Source: JTS-RE37 sp041744575 (GTDB taxonomy: Bacteria > Bacteroidota > Bacteroidia > Flavobacteriales > Flavobacteriaceae). Taken from it: a DNA stretch of 64,000 nucleotides. Of the stretch, positions 1 through 8,495 are shown one piece after another (positions within the stretch are counted from its first letter, which is position 1; every line of letters begins with the position of its first letter). The notes under the pieces were generated by a model, which searched no databases, had not been told where the DNA came from, and worked only from the letters and a program-made list of their open reading frames with translations. Made by a program: the position numbers and the translations under genes. Location of the stretch: the NCBI GenBank assembly GCA_041744575.1, contig JBGTKP010000033.1, positions 124,001-188,000 on the forward strand, written 5' to 3'.

Positions 1-1
1 T

Positions 2-1120
2 GAAACTGATATCAGCGGTTTTGTATATGAGGATACTTTTGAGACTGTATTTCCTGAAGGCGTTGTCTTTCGTTTTGAAGATGAGGAAGGAAATCTTTAT
101 ACAGAGGGTGATATAGGGGAATTCTTCATTAAAATTGAAGCGCCGCTGAATTATATCATTTTAAATCCTCAATATGGAAAATTGATGGTGAACAGTGAAC
201 CATTTGAATGTGACAGGATTCCCACCCTCGATTTCAGCCGGATACCAGTGCTCCAATCCGGGCAATCCCTTAAGAAGGGTGCCGTATATCGTTTTCCACA
301 GGTAACCCCTGATTGGGATGCGCTCATCACCATTGTAAACATGGTAAACTCGGTGATAAAAACCCTGGATCAGAACAGCTCGGATGCCGGTTACTTTAAA
401 CCGGAGATCCGATATAGTACCACTAAGTCTGTACGTAATCCCGGGGTCGATTTTAAAATGACCCTTGTACAGAAGGGTACCGATCTGCCTGTTGAAGCCG
501 CAGAACTGGTCGCGTCCTTTGTCGATATTGATGGTAATAACAACTACAGGGAACAGAACAGGGTTGATCTTCCTGCAAGGTATACGGTAGAAGAGCTCAA
601 GGAAATTACGGTTACAAAAGATAGCGGACGGCTGGTCATTCTTGGCGGAAACTCTGAATACGATGGAATTTCAAATGCCAATACGAGTGTAAATATTAGT
701 ACGGGTTTTGCCAATACTTCCGGGATTAGTTTCAGATTTGGAATAACTGCCACCGGGTCTCAAAACACACAAACCCAGGCAAGGCAGTCAGGGATCCAGT
801 TTTCCTGCCTCGACAATTTTGAAGTGCCCGTAACGACTATCCATGGAGATGAAAATGTTCTTCCAGGTAACGTTGCTGACACAGGAGTTGTATTTCCCAT
901 CCCTGTAACGAATCTATTAAATATTCAACCCGAGGTTCAGGGATCGTTTAAAATTGATATATTCGATATTTACGGACTCTTGATCTATACCAAACAATAC
1001 AGAAGCGATACCTCCCGACCGGTCCAGGTGCCCATGTCCTCCTATCCGGAGGGGATCTACTTTATCAGGATTTCTGCCGGGACATCTGTACAGGTATATA
1101 CGGTACTACGGGATAACTAG
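2..1120 (+). CDS. Secreted protein with T9SS type A sorting domain, 5' end outside window
   Basis: The frame is open from base 2, so the gene begins left of the window and only its last 372 codons are visible; the first in-frame ATG is at 182. The body has no fold I recognise and is rich in short beta-like segments. The last 75 or so residues fit the type A C-terminal sorting domain of the type IX secretion system: an NPV-like opening (PIPVTNLLNI), then a KIDIFDIYG strand, a spacer, and an EGIYFIRI strand followed by a short tail. Such domains direct cargo across the outer membrane and are cleaved on export, so the product is probably extracellular or cell-surface attached. It ends 9 nt before the adenylate cyclase gene, so the two may be cotranscribed. 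Confidence 0.8.
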   Translation, partial: ETDISGFVYEDTFETVFPEGVVFRFEDEEGNLYTEGDIGEFFIKIEAPLNYIILNPQYGKLMVNSEPFECDRIPTLDFSRIPVLQSGQSLKKGAVYRFPQVTPDWDALITIVNMVNSVIKTLDQNSSDAGYFKPEIRYSTTKSVRNPGVDFKMTLVQKGTDLPVEAAELVASFVDIDGNNNYREQNRVDLPARYTVEELKEITVTKDSGRLVILGGNSEYDGISNANTSVNISTGFANTSGISFRFGITATGSQNTQTQARQSGIQFSCLDNFEVPVTTIHGDENVLPGNVADTGVVFPIPVTNLLNIQPEVQGSFKIDIFDIYGLLIYTKQYRSDTSRPVQVPMSSYPEGIYFIRISAGTSVQVYTVLRDN

Positions 1121-1129
1121 GAGAATAAA

Positions 1130-3121
1130 ATGACACGAAGGAAGTACGCCATACCTCTCAGACTGCCTTACATGGTGCTGCTGCTGGTGTGGGGAACCGG
1201 GTTTTGTCAGGACAAGGAAATTGACAGCCTGGCACAGATCATCACCCGGGGAAAAAAGGATACGAGCCTTGTGGTGGCCATGAATGCCCTGAGTGTACGG
1301 CTCCTTCAAAATGAACGGTTGGCAGAAGCGGTGGCCTACGCCGATAAGGCACAAGCCGTATCGGCAGAACTCAAATATCCGAGGGGTCAGGCCTATGCGC
1401 TGAAGAACAGGGGGATGGCCGAATATTACCGGGGCAATTATAAGGCGGTACTCAATGACTGGACCGAATCCCTTCAAATCTTTGAAACCATCGGAGACAC
1501 GCTTGGGATTGCCAACATCGCAAACAATTTAGGGGCTGTTTTTTACGCCCAGGGAAGTCATGACAAAGCCCTGGGATATTATTTTAAATCCCTCAGAATT
1601 TCTGAAAAACTAAAAGACCCCGTGCGGATCACATCAGCCCTGGTAAACATCGGAGGAGTGTATGCACAAATGCAGGATTTTGATAAGGCATTAAATTTCT
1701 ACACCCAGGTGGAGGATTATCTTCAGAAGCTGAAGGATCCGCTGATACAATCCACCTATCTTATGGGGATTGGGGAAGTATACAGTCAGAAAGGCGATCC
1801 TGTAAATGCCATTAAATACTACAAAGAAGCCCTTGCCATTAATAAAACTACACAGGATTATGCTCATAACCTGACCATGATCGGCCGGGAAGAATTTAAA
1901 TTGGGAAACAGGACGGAGGCGATCGGATACCTGGATAGTGCCTACGCGACGGCCAGGAATTCCGATATTTCGCTGGATCAGGTACAGACCCTTTTGGCCA
2001 TGGGGGATGTATACAGGGACAACAATGCAAAGATGGCACTGAATTCCTACCGGCAGGCAGAATCCCTGGCAGTCAGAATGGAAACCAATGAAGAATTGCG
2101 CGATATCTATGATGGCATGTCAAAGGTCTATATGTCGCAGGGCGATTTTAAGAGTGCCTATGAATACCAGCAGCGCTATATTGACCTTAACAACAAAATA
2201 TTCAATATCCAGAAAGATGATAAGATCAGGGGCCTTCAGTTTTCTTTTGACCTGGAGAAAAAAGAGGATCAGATCGGACTTCTGGAAAAAGAAGCGGAAA
2301 TTACCCGGTTGCAGGGTAAAAGGCAGCAGAGCGCTATTTATCTTTCGGGGCTTATATCCATGGTGGTTTTGTTGCTGGCGATCGGTTTTTTCTACCGCTA
2401 CCGATATGCCAAGCGGAGCAATGAACTACTGAGCGCTGAAAAGAACCGCTCCGACAGCCTGTTGCGAAATATCCTTCCCGAAGCCACGGCACAGGAATTG
2501 AGGCAAAATGGACGGGTGAAGGCAAAAAGATTTGATTCGGTGACGGTACTGTTTGCAGATTTCAAGGGTTTTACGGAATTCTCGGCGGCCCTCTCTCCCG
2601 AGGATCTTGTCAAGAGTGTCGATCATTATTTTTCTGCCTTCGATGAGATCCTGGACAAGTACGACCTGGAAAAAATTAAAACAATAGGGGATGCCTATAT
2701 GTGTGCAGGGGGACTGCCTTATCCTTCGGAGGACCACGCGGTCAGGATGGTGAAAGCGGCTTTTGACATGGCGGAATTCATGAAAAGCGAGGCGGAGAGC
2801 AATCAGGATATCATGCATTTTGAGATACGGATAGGCATTAATACCGGGCCGGTGGTGGCCGGGGTGGTGGGGGTGAAGAAATTCGCCTATGATATATGGG
2901 GCGACACAGTAAATGTCGCGGCGAGGATGGAATCCATGTCCAGGCCTGGGAGTATCAACGTTTCGGAATCAACTTACAAGCTGATCAGGGATCACTTTGA
3001 ATGTGAAAAAAGGGGCGAAATTTTTGTGAAGAATAAGGGGATGATGAATATGTATTTTGTGAACGGGATAGCCAATACCTACAGACCATCATCAATGGAT
3101 ACCTCCAGTATGAAGTTGTAA
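1130..3121 (+). CDS. TPR-containing transmembrane class III adenylate cyclase
   Basis: Predicted to make cyclic AMP from ATP. A signal-like hydrophobic N-terminus (residues 10-25) is followed by several tetratricopeptide repeats (about 40-340), one membrane segment (about 402-422), a helical linker with the NILPxxTAxEL pattern, and a class III cyclase domain from about 465. Both metal-binding aspartates are present (D477 in FADFKGF, D521 in KTIGDAYM), as are the transition-state residues N595 and R599. The purine-selecting pair is K517 and D588, the adenylate cyclase combination; guanylate cyclases usually have Glu and Cys. The TPR part probably faces the periplasm and the cyclase the cytoplasm, so it may sense an envelope signal. 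AGGAG lies 6 nt upstream of the ATG. Specificity for ATP is inferred from residues only. Confidence 0.9.
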   Translation: MTRRKYAIPLRLPYMVLLLVWGTGFCQDKEIDSLAQIITRGKKDTSLVVAMNALSVRLLQNERLAEAVAYADKAQAVSAELKYPRGQAYALKNRGMAEYYRGNYKAVLNDWTESLQIFETIGDTLGIANIANNLGAVFYAQGSHDKALGYYFKSLRISEKLKDPVRITSALVNIGGVYAQMQDFDKALNFYTQVEDYLQKLKDPLIQSTYLMGIGEVYSQKGDPVNAIKYYKEALAINKTTQDYAHNLTMIGREEFKLGNRTEAIGYLDSAYATARNSDISLDQVQTLLAMGDVYRDNNAKMALNSYRQAESLAVRMETNEELRDIYDGMSKVYMSQGDFKSAYEYQQRYIDLNNKIFNIQKDDKIRGLQFSFDLEKKEDQIGLLEKEAEITRLQGKRQQSAIYLSGLISMVVLLLAIGFFYRYRYAKRSNELLSAEKNRSDSLLRNILPEATAQELRQNGRVKAKRFDSVTVLFADFKGFTEFSAALSPEDLVKSVDHYFSAFDEILDKYDLEKIKTIGDAYMCAGGLPYPSEDHAVRMVKAAFDMAEFMKSEAESNQDIMHFEIRIGINTGPVVAGVVGVKKFAYDIWGDTVNVAARMESMSRPGSINVSESTYKLIRDHFECEKRGEIFVKNKGMMNMYFVNGIANTYRPSSMDTSSMKL

Positions 3122-3333
3122 GAATGTAAAATTGTTTTTGGTTGTAAGAAAATAATTCATAAAAAGCATTGTTTAAGAATTTGTATATTTCATTGAGTTC
3201 CCGGATGGGGCTGGGTCGCCCTGACCGCTGCCCTGAAAGGACAGGTCGCACGCTTTGTTATACAGCAGCGACAATGCACGGGTACAAAGTATTTGGAAAA
3301 GTTGGAATCAGATCGCATTATTTGGCCTAACGG

Positions 3334-3930
3334 ATGACAGGATATAATAAACTTCGGGAGAAAGCCCTACACATGCTGAGGACCCAACTCCCTGATAATT
3401 TATATTACCACGGAATTCATCACACCCTGGAGGTGATGAAGATTTGCGATGACTATCTCCGCAGGGAAAAAATAACGGGCCGGGATGCAAAACTGCTGCG
3501 CCTTGGGGCCCTGCTTCATGATATAGGATTCACGGTATCGAACAAAAACCACGAAGATCACGGGGTGGAGATCGCCCGCAGGCTTATGGAGGAGTTCGGA
3601 TTTGAAAAAAAGGATTTCAAAGTGGTCCGGGGATTGATTCTTGCCACAAAAATCCCCCAGCAGCCTAAGACCAAATGCGAGCGGATCCTTTGTGATGCTG
3701 ATCTCGACTACCTGGGGAAGAATAATTTTGATGCGATAAGCGACACCCTTCTCAGGGAATTGAAATCTCTGGGGATCATCCGCGATAAAACGGAATGGGA
3801 CGTGGTGCAGGTGAAATTTCTGGAAGCCCATCAGTATCATACACGGTATGCCTGCAAGCACCTGCAGCCCTCCAAGCAGGATCATCTGCAAGCTCTTAAA
3901 GAAAAAGTAGAATCCAGGGCGCTGGGCTAG
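3334..3930 (+). CDS. HD-domain phosphohydrolase
   Basis: A 198-residue soluble protein with an HD metal-dependent phosphohydrolase signature. The metal ligands can be read in order: H30 in HHT, H62-D63 in LLHDIGF, a second histidine pair in NHEDHG (73 and 76), and a late aspartate in the CDADLDYLG segment near residue 124. The spacing fits the single-domain HD family that hydrolyses phosphomonoesters or nucleotides. The substrate cannot be told from sequence. It lies 213 nt after the cyclase gene and 69 nt before aroQ on the same strand. A role in cyclic-nucleotide turnover beside a cyclase is tempting, but classic cAMP phosphodiesterase motifs are not evident. Confidence 0.8.
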   Translation: MTGYNKLREKALHMLRTQLPDNLYYHGIHHTLEVMKICDDYLRREKITGRDAKLLRLGALLHDIGFTVSNKNHEDHGVEIARRLMEEFGFEKKDFKVVRGLILATKIPQQPKTKCERILCDADLDYLGKNNFDAISDTLLRELKSLGIIRDKTEWDVVQVKFLEAHQYHTRYACKHLQPSKQDHLQALKEKVESRALG

Positions 3931-3999
3931 GAAATATTCTTAAACTCCTGAAATCCTCGAGCAGGCGACAGGGTACATCAGCTTAACTGAAATGGCGAT

Positions 4000-4419
4000 A
4001 TGAAGATCATTATTATCAACGGACCCAACCTGAACCTTTTGGGGAAGAGGGAGCCCGATATTTATGGAAACACCAGCTTCGAAAATTATTTTTCGGGTTT
4101 ACGGCAGCGCTTCGGCAAGGTGCAGCTCGACTATTATCAGTCCAATATTGAAGGGGAGATCATAGATAAACTTCAGGAAGTTGGTTTCGGACACCACGGG
4201 ATCATTCTGAATGCCGCCGCTTATACGCACACTTCCGTGGGAATCGGCGACGCGGTGAAGGCCATTGATACACCGGTGGTTGAAGTACATATATCCAATA
4301 TTCATCAGCGGGAGGAATTCAGGCAGCACTCCTATATTTCGCCCAATGCCGCCGGAGTGATTGTAGGATTTGGTCTTATGGGATATGATCTCGCTATCAG
4401 CAGTTTTCTAGGCCGGTAA
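4000..4419 (+). CDS. aroQ: Type II 3-dehydroquinate dehydratase
   Basis: Catalyses the third step of the shikimate pathway, dehydration of 3-dehydroquinate to 3-dehydroshikimate, in the cytoplasm. The 139-residue length and the motif series are those of the type II dodecameric enzyme: GPNLNLLGKREP with the loop arginine, DIYG with the catalytic tyrosine, NAAAYTHTS, and EVHISN followed by REEFRQHS. It ends inside the 3' end of the convergent DUF3817 gene, with 12 nt of overlap. Confidence 0.95.
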   Translation: MKIIIINGPNLNLLGKREPDIYGNTSFENYFSGLRQRFGKVQLDYYQSNIEGEIIDKLQEVGFGHHGIILNAAAYTHTSVGIGDAVKAIDTPVVEVHISNIHQREEFRQHSYISPNAAGVIVGFGLMGYDLAISSFLGR

Positions 4420-4692
4420 ATTCCTCAGGTATTTTTGTTCGATATAGAAGGTCCCGAAAGGTAGCAGGGAAGCCACGCTAAGGATGAAAAACCGCCTGAA
4501 ATTCCATTTTTTTTCCATGCAAAACACCACCACCAGGATGATGTAGGCAATGAACAAAAAACCATGGGCATACCCTACATAAAGGTTGGGTTCCGGGATG
4601 CTGGCCCAGTACTTCAACGGCATGGTTAAACCAAATAACAATAAATAAGTAATTCCCTCTCCGATCGCGATAGTCCTGAAGATCTTTAACAT
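4408..4692 (-). CDS. DUF3817 small integral membrane protein
   Basis: A 94-residue, very hydrophobic protein with about three membrane segments (roughly residues 8-28, 40-62 and 68-86). The opening RTIAIGEGITYLLLF, the PLKYW segment and the central GYAHGFLFIAY match the DUF3817 family of small bacterial inner-membrane proteins, whose function is unknown. It is convergent with aroQ and lies 72 nt downstream of lpdA on the same strand, so it could be read through from lpdA. Confidence 0.8.
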   Translation of the reverse strand: MLKIFRTIAIGEGITYLLLFGLTMPLKYWASIPEPNLYVGYAHGFLFIAYIILVVVFCMEKKWNFRRFFILSVASLLPFGTFYIEQKYLRNLPA

Positions 4693-4764
4693 GTTATATT
4701 CCTTTATCTCATTTCCCCGGGTAAGGATGTTGTCCTGCTTGTCGGGCGGTATGACATGGTCAGC

Positions 4765-6156
4765 CTATAGGTGTATCACTTCGCCATAGGCCTCTGCGAC
4801 TGCCTCCATAACCGCTTCGCTCATGGTAGGGTGGGGGTGGACGGATTTGAGCACCTCATGACCGGTCGTCTCCAGTTTTCTTGCCACCACTGCTTCGGCG
4901 ATCATATCAGTCACTCCGGCGCCGATCATATGGCAACCCAGCCATTCCCCGTATCTGGCATCGAATATGACCTTTACGAAACCCTCCGGGGTGCCGGCGG
5001 CTTTTGCCTTTCCGCTTGCCGAAAAGGGAAACTTGCCAACTTTAATTTCATATCCCTTTTCGCGGGCCATTTTTTCAGTCAAGCCTACGGAGGCCACCTC
5101 CGGGATACAATAGGTGCAGCCTGGGATATTTCCGTAATCTAGAGGTTCTACATGCATGCCTGCGATCTTTTCGACACACAGGATTCCCTCTGCGGAGGCG
5201 ACATGCGCAAGGGCAGGGCCAGGGGTTACATCCCCTATGGCGTAGTAGCCCTTTACGTTTGTTTCATAAAATGCGTTCACCTGGATTTTGTCCTTTTCTG
5301 TGGTGATCCCAACCTCTTCCAGCCCGATCTTTTCAATATTGGTCTTGATCCCAACGGCTGACAGCACGACATCGGCCTCCAGCACCTCTTCTCCCTTCGC
5401 GGTTTTTACGGTTGCCTTAACCTGCTCCCCTGAGGTATCTACCCTGGTAACCTCGGAAGAGGTCATGACGCGAATGCCCGATTTCTTAAAACTTCTTTCC
5501 AGCTGTTTGGAGATGTCCTCATCTTCCACGGGAACCACATTGGGCAGGAATTCCACCACAGTGACCTCCGTCCCCAGCGCATTGTAGAAATAGGCGAATT
5601 CCATTCCAATGGCACCGCTACCGACCACGATCATTTTGGCAGGTTGCGATTCCAGGCTCATGGCCTCCCGGTATCCGATGATCTTTTTGCCATCCTGAGG
5701 AAGACTTGGAAGTTCCCTGCTCCGTGCACCCGTGGCGATGATGATATGATTGGCGCTGAATTCCTTCTCCTGGCCGTCCTCTCCTTTGACCCCGACCTTT
5801 TTCCCCGGTTTTAATTTACCAAAGCCGGAGATCACTTCAATCTTATTTTTTTTCATGAGAAACTGGACTCCTTTGCTCATGCCGTCGGCAACGTCTCTGC
5901 TTCTTTTGATTACGGCGCCAAAATCCTTGTCCACTCCGCCCACCTGCAACCCGTAATCCTCGGCGTGATTCAGGTATTCAAACACCTGGGCCGATTTTAA
6001 GAGGGCTTTGGTGGGAATACACCCCCAGTTCAGGCAGACGCCCCCGAGGCTTTCTTTTTCAATGATGGCTGTTTTAAATCCCAGTTGTGACGACCGGATG
6101 GCCGTAACATATCCTCCGGGTCCGCTCCCTAATACGATAACATCAAAAGTGCTCAT
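4765..6156 (-). CDS. lpdA: Dihydrolipoyl dehydrogenase (E3)
   Basis: The FAD enzyme that reoxidises dihydrolipoamide in 2-oxo acid dehydrogenase complexes and the glycine cleavage system. At 463 residues it has family length. The FAD-binding GSGPGG motif is at residues 10-15, the redox-active disulfide is C41/C46 in GGVCLNWGCIPTK, the NAD-binding GSGAIGMEFA motif lies near 180, and the C-terminal HPHPTMSEAVMEA provides the catalytic His-Glu pair for the partner subunit. No E1 or E2 gene is nearby, which suits an E3 shared by several complexes. A good -7 element lies 35 nt upstream of the start. Confidence 0.96.
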   Translation of the reverse strand: MSTFDVIVLGSGPGGYVTAIRSSQLGFKTAIIEKESLGGVCLNWGCIPTKALLKSAQVFEYLNHAEDYGLQVGGVDKDFGAVIKRSRDVADGMSKGVQFLMKKNKIEVISGFGKLKPGKKVGVKGEDGQEKEFSANHIIIATGARSRELPSLPQDGKKIIGYREAMSLESQPAKMIVVGSGAIGMEFAYFYNALGTEVTVVEFLPNVVPVEDEDISKQLERSFKKSGIRVMTSSEVTRVDTSGEQVKATVKTAKGEEVLEADVVLSAVGIKTNIEKIGLEEVGITTEKDKIQVNAFYETNVKGYYAIGDVTPGPALAHVASAEGILCVEKIAGMHVEPLDYGNIPGCTYCIPEVASVGLTEKMAREKGYEIKVGKFPFSASGKAKAAGTPEGFVKVIFDARYGEWLGCHMIGAGVTDMIAEAVVARKLETTGHEVLKSVHPHPTMSEAVMEAVAEAYGEVIHL

Positions 6157-6190
6157 ATATTCATTTTAATGGTGGTGAGTTGTGAAGAGG

Positions 6191-6198
6191 CAAAGTTA
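6191..6198 (-). promoter_or_regulatory. Bacteroidota -7 element upstream of lpdA
   Basis: On the reverse strand this reads TAACTTTG, an exact match to the Bacteroidota -7 consensus TAnnTTTG, 35 nt before the lpdA start. A -33 TTG at ideal spacing is not present (TTC or ATT there), so the promoter call rests on one element. Confidence 0.45.
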
Positions 6199-6692
6199 CA
6201 AAACCTAACCCAAAGGTGAATATAAATTCCGGCAGCCTCTTGTGAATGGAGGGAACAACCCCGGCGGTATAGGATAAAGTTGACTATCCCATAACCGGAA
6301 GCTTGTCCCGCCATGAAGGCGACAAGACGAAAAGGCTGAACGGACTGGTGGGGTACGGGGGTGGCGATCCATCTTCCCTCGGTTCTTTCCGAAAATTCAT
6401 TATTGGCTGAGCAACCCCATATAGGCACTATCTCTGAGAACTGTTGGTCCGGTTCCTATCTTGATGAAGTGCCGCATAGCCGGTGGGAATAACATTAAAA
6501 CCAGCTTTTCCCAACTGCACAATACGGCCAATGGCATTAATGAAAATTTTAGAGTGCAAATTGGGAATGACAGCCAGAATAGTGGCTAAAAAGCGATCCA
6601 TCCTATACCATTTGGAATGAATTAAACGAAACAACCGTAAATTGGGCCTAACCAATCCAGAAACAACGTTGTTGCCACGAGTACCAGATTTT
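6199..6692. other. Intergenic stretch without a supported gene
   Basis: About 490 nt between the divergent lpdA and SMP-30-like genes. A reverse frame is open across 6428-6769, but it runs into the start of the SMP-30-like gene and shows no family motif I recognise. A short imperfect hairpin lies at about 6301-6325 (CTTGTC...GACAAG). The stretch may be degenerate coding sequence. Confidence 0.5.
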
Positions 6693-7637
6693 ATGAAAAC
6701 ATGTTTTATTATTATTTTGAGTTTCTTCAATGCCATCTCCTGCTGCAAAAGCAAAAATGAGGAGATCATGCTGGGATTTGAAAAAGACCTGATTCCTGAA
6801 GGAATAGCTATCGATGGCGGTGCAAAAGTCGTTTACCTGAGTAGCCTCAAAAAAAATAAAATAGTTAGATCCAACCTTGACGGCAGTAGTCCAATAAATT
6901 TTATCGAAAGTAATCAGTTCGGCTATTTGCCAGGTTTTGGAATGACAATTAAGGGAGACACATTATATGCACTTGGCAATAGCAATACCCCAGAGGAAAA
7001 TAATCAGTCCATTTTATTATTATTGGATGTGAAGACAGCCCATCTGATTAAGTCTTACATCATTGACAAGCCCGGATTCCGGTACTTAAATGATATGACG
7101 ATAAGTTCGGACAACAACATATTTATTACGGATTCCGAGAGCAACAAAGTTTATCGGATTATAAGGCCAAATAAAAGGATAGAAGTTTTTATGGAAACGG
7201 ATGAAATAATTCACCCCAATGGGATTGCCATTTCGACTGATGATCAACATCTTTATGTGGCTTCCCAAAAAGGCATTCGAATCATTGCCATCATGTCAAA
7301 GAAAATATTGAATGACCCTGATCTGAATTTAAGTGGCATTGATGGCCTAAAATTTTATAAGAATAGCCTGATTGGCATTGTGAACGCCCGGAAAGATGCC
7401 GTGAAGAATGGCATATTCAGATATTACTTAAATGAACAGGGAACTTCAATAATAAGAAGTGAGAAATTGGTTGAGGCCAGTCAGACCCATATATCAACCA
7501 CTTTTGATATCCTGGACAACTATATGTACTATGTCAGTAACACTCAATTGGACCAACTTAATAGCTTAACAAATCAAATCATTGATCCTGAAAAACTGGA
7601 ACCCTACGTTTTAATGAAAAGGAAATTGAGCGAGTGA
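6693..7637 (+). CDS. Lipoprotein with SMP-30/gluconolactonase-like beta-propeller
   Basis: A start at 6693 gives a lipoprotein signal: MKTCFII..., a hydrophobic run, and a cysteine pair after FFNAIS as lipobox. An upstream in-frame start (6642) would place a non-signal extension before it. The mature part has repeated blade-like segments such as PEGIAID, YLNDMTISSDNNIFITDS and HPNGIAISTDDQHLYVAS, typical of SMP-30/gluconolactonase/NHL-type six-bladed propellers. No catalytic assignment is safe. Base composition is clearly more A+T-rich than the genes on either side, as is the surrounding intergenic DNA, so the gene may have arrived by transfer. It has no close neighbours and appears monocistronic. 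Confidence 0.65.
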   Translation: MKTCFIIILSFFNAISCCKSKNEEIMLGFEKDLIPEGIAIDGGAKVVYLSSLKKNKIVRSNLDGSSPINFIESNQFGYLPGFGMTIKGDTLYALGNSNTPEENNQSILLLLDVKTAHLIKSYIIDKPGFRYLNDMTISSDNNIFITDSESNKVYRIIRPNKRIEVFMETDEIIHPNGIAISTDDQHLYVASQKGIRIIAIMSKKILNDPDLNLSGIDGLKFYKNSLIGIVNARKDAVKNGIFRYYLNEQGTSIIRSEKLVEASQTHISTTFDILDNYMYYVSNTQLDQLNSLTNQIIDPEKLEPYVLMKRKLSE

Positions 7638-7788
7638 ATTTTTCACTTTACGGGAGGGTAGAATAGTTCCAAATCCCGGACCCAAACTTACCTTATTCCC
7701 GTTAGGTATCCGGATGGTTCGATTCTGTAGCGTTCGGGCAGATAAGCGTCAATTGTAATCGAAATAGGGCACGGCCTGATTTTTGCAT

Positions 7789-7818
7789 TTGCCACTAATC
7801 GACCAAAATATAATTTTG
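7789..7818 (+). promoter_or_regulatory. Promoter-like site facing a hairpin, no gene assigned
   Basis: TTG at 7789-7791, a 19-nt spacer, then TAATTTTG at 7811-7818: an exact fit to the Bacteroidota consensus. The expected transcription start falls at about 7823-7825, exactly where the 7822-7864 hairpin begins. The region is A+T-rich, so chance is possible. Confidence 0.35.
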
Positions 7819-7821
7819 TAT

Positions 7822-7864
7822 GGTTATAACCTGATATCTTCAACTTTATTGTCAGGTTATAGCC
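7822..7864 (+). other. Hairpin with 13-bp arms
   Basis: Left arm GGTTATAACCTGA (7822-7834) pairs with TCAGGTTATAGCC (7852-7864) with a single G-U-type mismatch around a 17-nt loop. No T-run follows directly, so it is not an ordinary terminator. It may be part of a small RNA or a mobile-element end. Confidence 0.5.
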
Positions 7865-8495
7865 TCACATTTCTTTCCACCTCCCAACTTCGCTTATGAC
7901 CTTTATTTCGATTTTATAGTGATCGGGCAGATAAACCTTTGGGGCTCAAACAGCCAAAAAGGTAATGGGCTATTCTGAAATGTAAAATGAGCTGTGTGGT
8001 AAAAAGATAGAGTAAAAGGATAGGGCCAGAGGACTACAGACATCTGCCCGTTGGGGCATTATCAAATTTTGATATTCATAATATTCTCAATGTAGCGTCA
8101 TTGCATCTAAGTCTATTATTGCTAAAAATGCCGGGAAGCCCCATGTTGATATTTTTTACTATAAATTAAAACTACATTCCCAATGCGCCTGGCAAGCAGG
8201 GTAGTTTGGTACGCTTTGGATTTTCAGCGTGCAACTCCGTTTCACTTACTTCATTAAAATTTTAATCAATCTGAAAAATCGGTAAGGCAGTAGTATCATA
8301 TTAACTTTTGACGGACATCCTTGCCTGGTAGTACTAAAGATTCGTGTTATGAGTGCAATGACAGATGGATGAACCTACGATGTTATGGCAGGTCTCAGGC
8401 AGACAAAGTTGATTTTCGAAGGGCCCATTGTTTTGGAAATTCATTCAAGAAGGCGGTCAACTGCTAACTTTAAATAAAGGCTTGTTATTCACTTC

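Larger units (their letters stand above)
7718..7936. repeat. Pair of imperfect 30-nt direct repeats
   Basis: The segments 7718-7747 and 7907-7936 match at 25 of 30 positions; both start TTCGATT and end in TCGGGCAGATAA plus two bases. They flank the hairpin at 7822-7864. This could be the trace of a duplicated or mobile sequence. Confidence 0.6.
7638..8495. other. 858-nt A+T-rich gene-free region with repeats and hairpins
   Basis: No frame here looks like a protein gene. The stretch holds two imperfect copies of a 30-nt repeat, a short palindrome (7804-7818), a strong hairpin (7822-7864) and a promoter-like site pointing into that hairpin. The core ATCTGCCCG recurs inverted near 8041-8056. 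It resembles a decayed insertion or a small-RNA locus; neither is proven. Confidence 0.5.

Noticed and set aside
6428..6769. Reverse frame of 113 codons
   Set aside because: It overlaps the start of the SMP-30-like gene and shows no known domain; treated as possible debris in an intergenic stretch.
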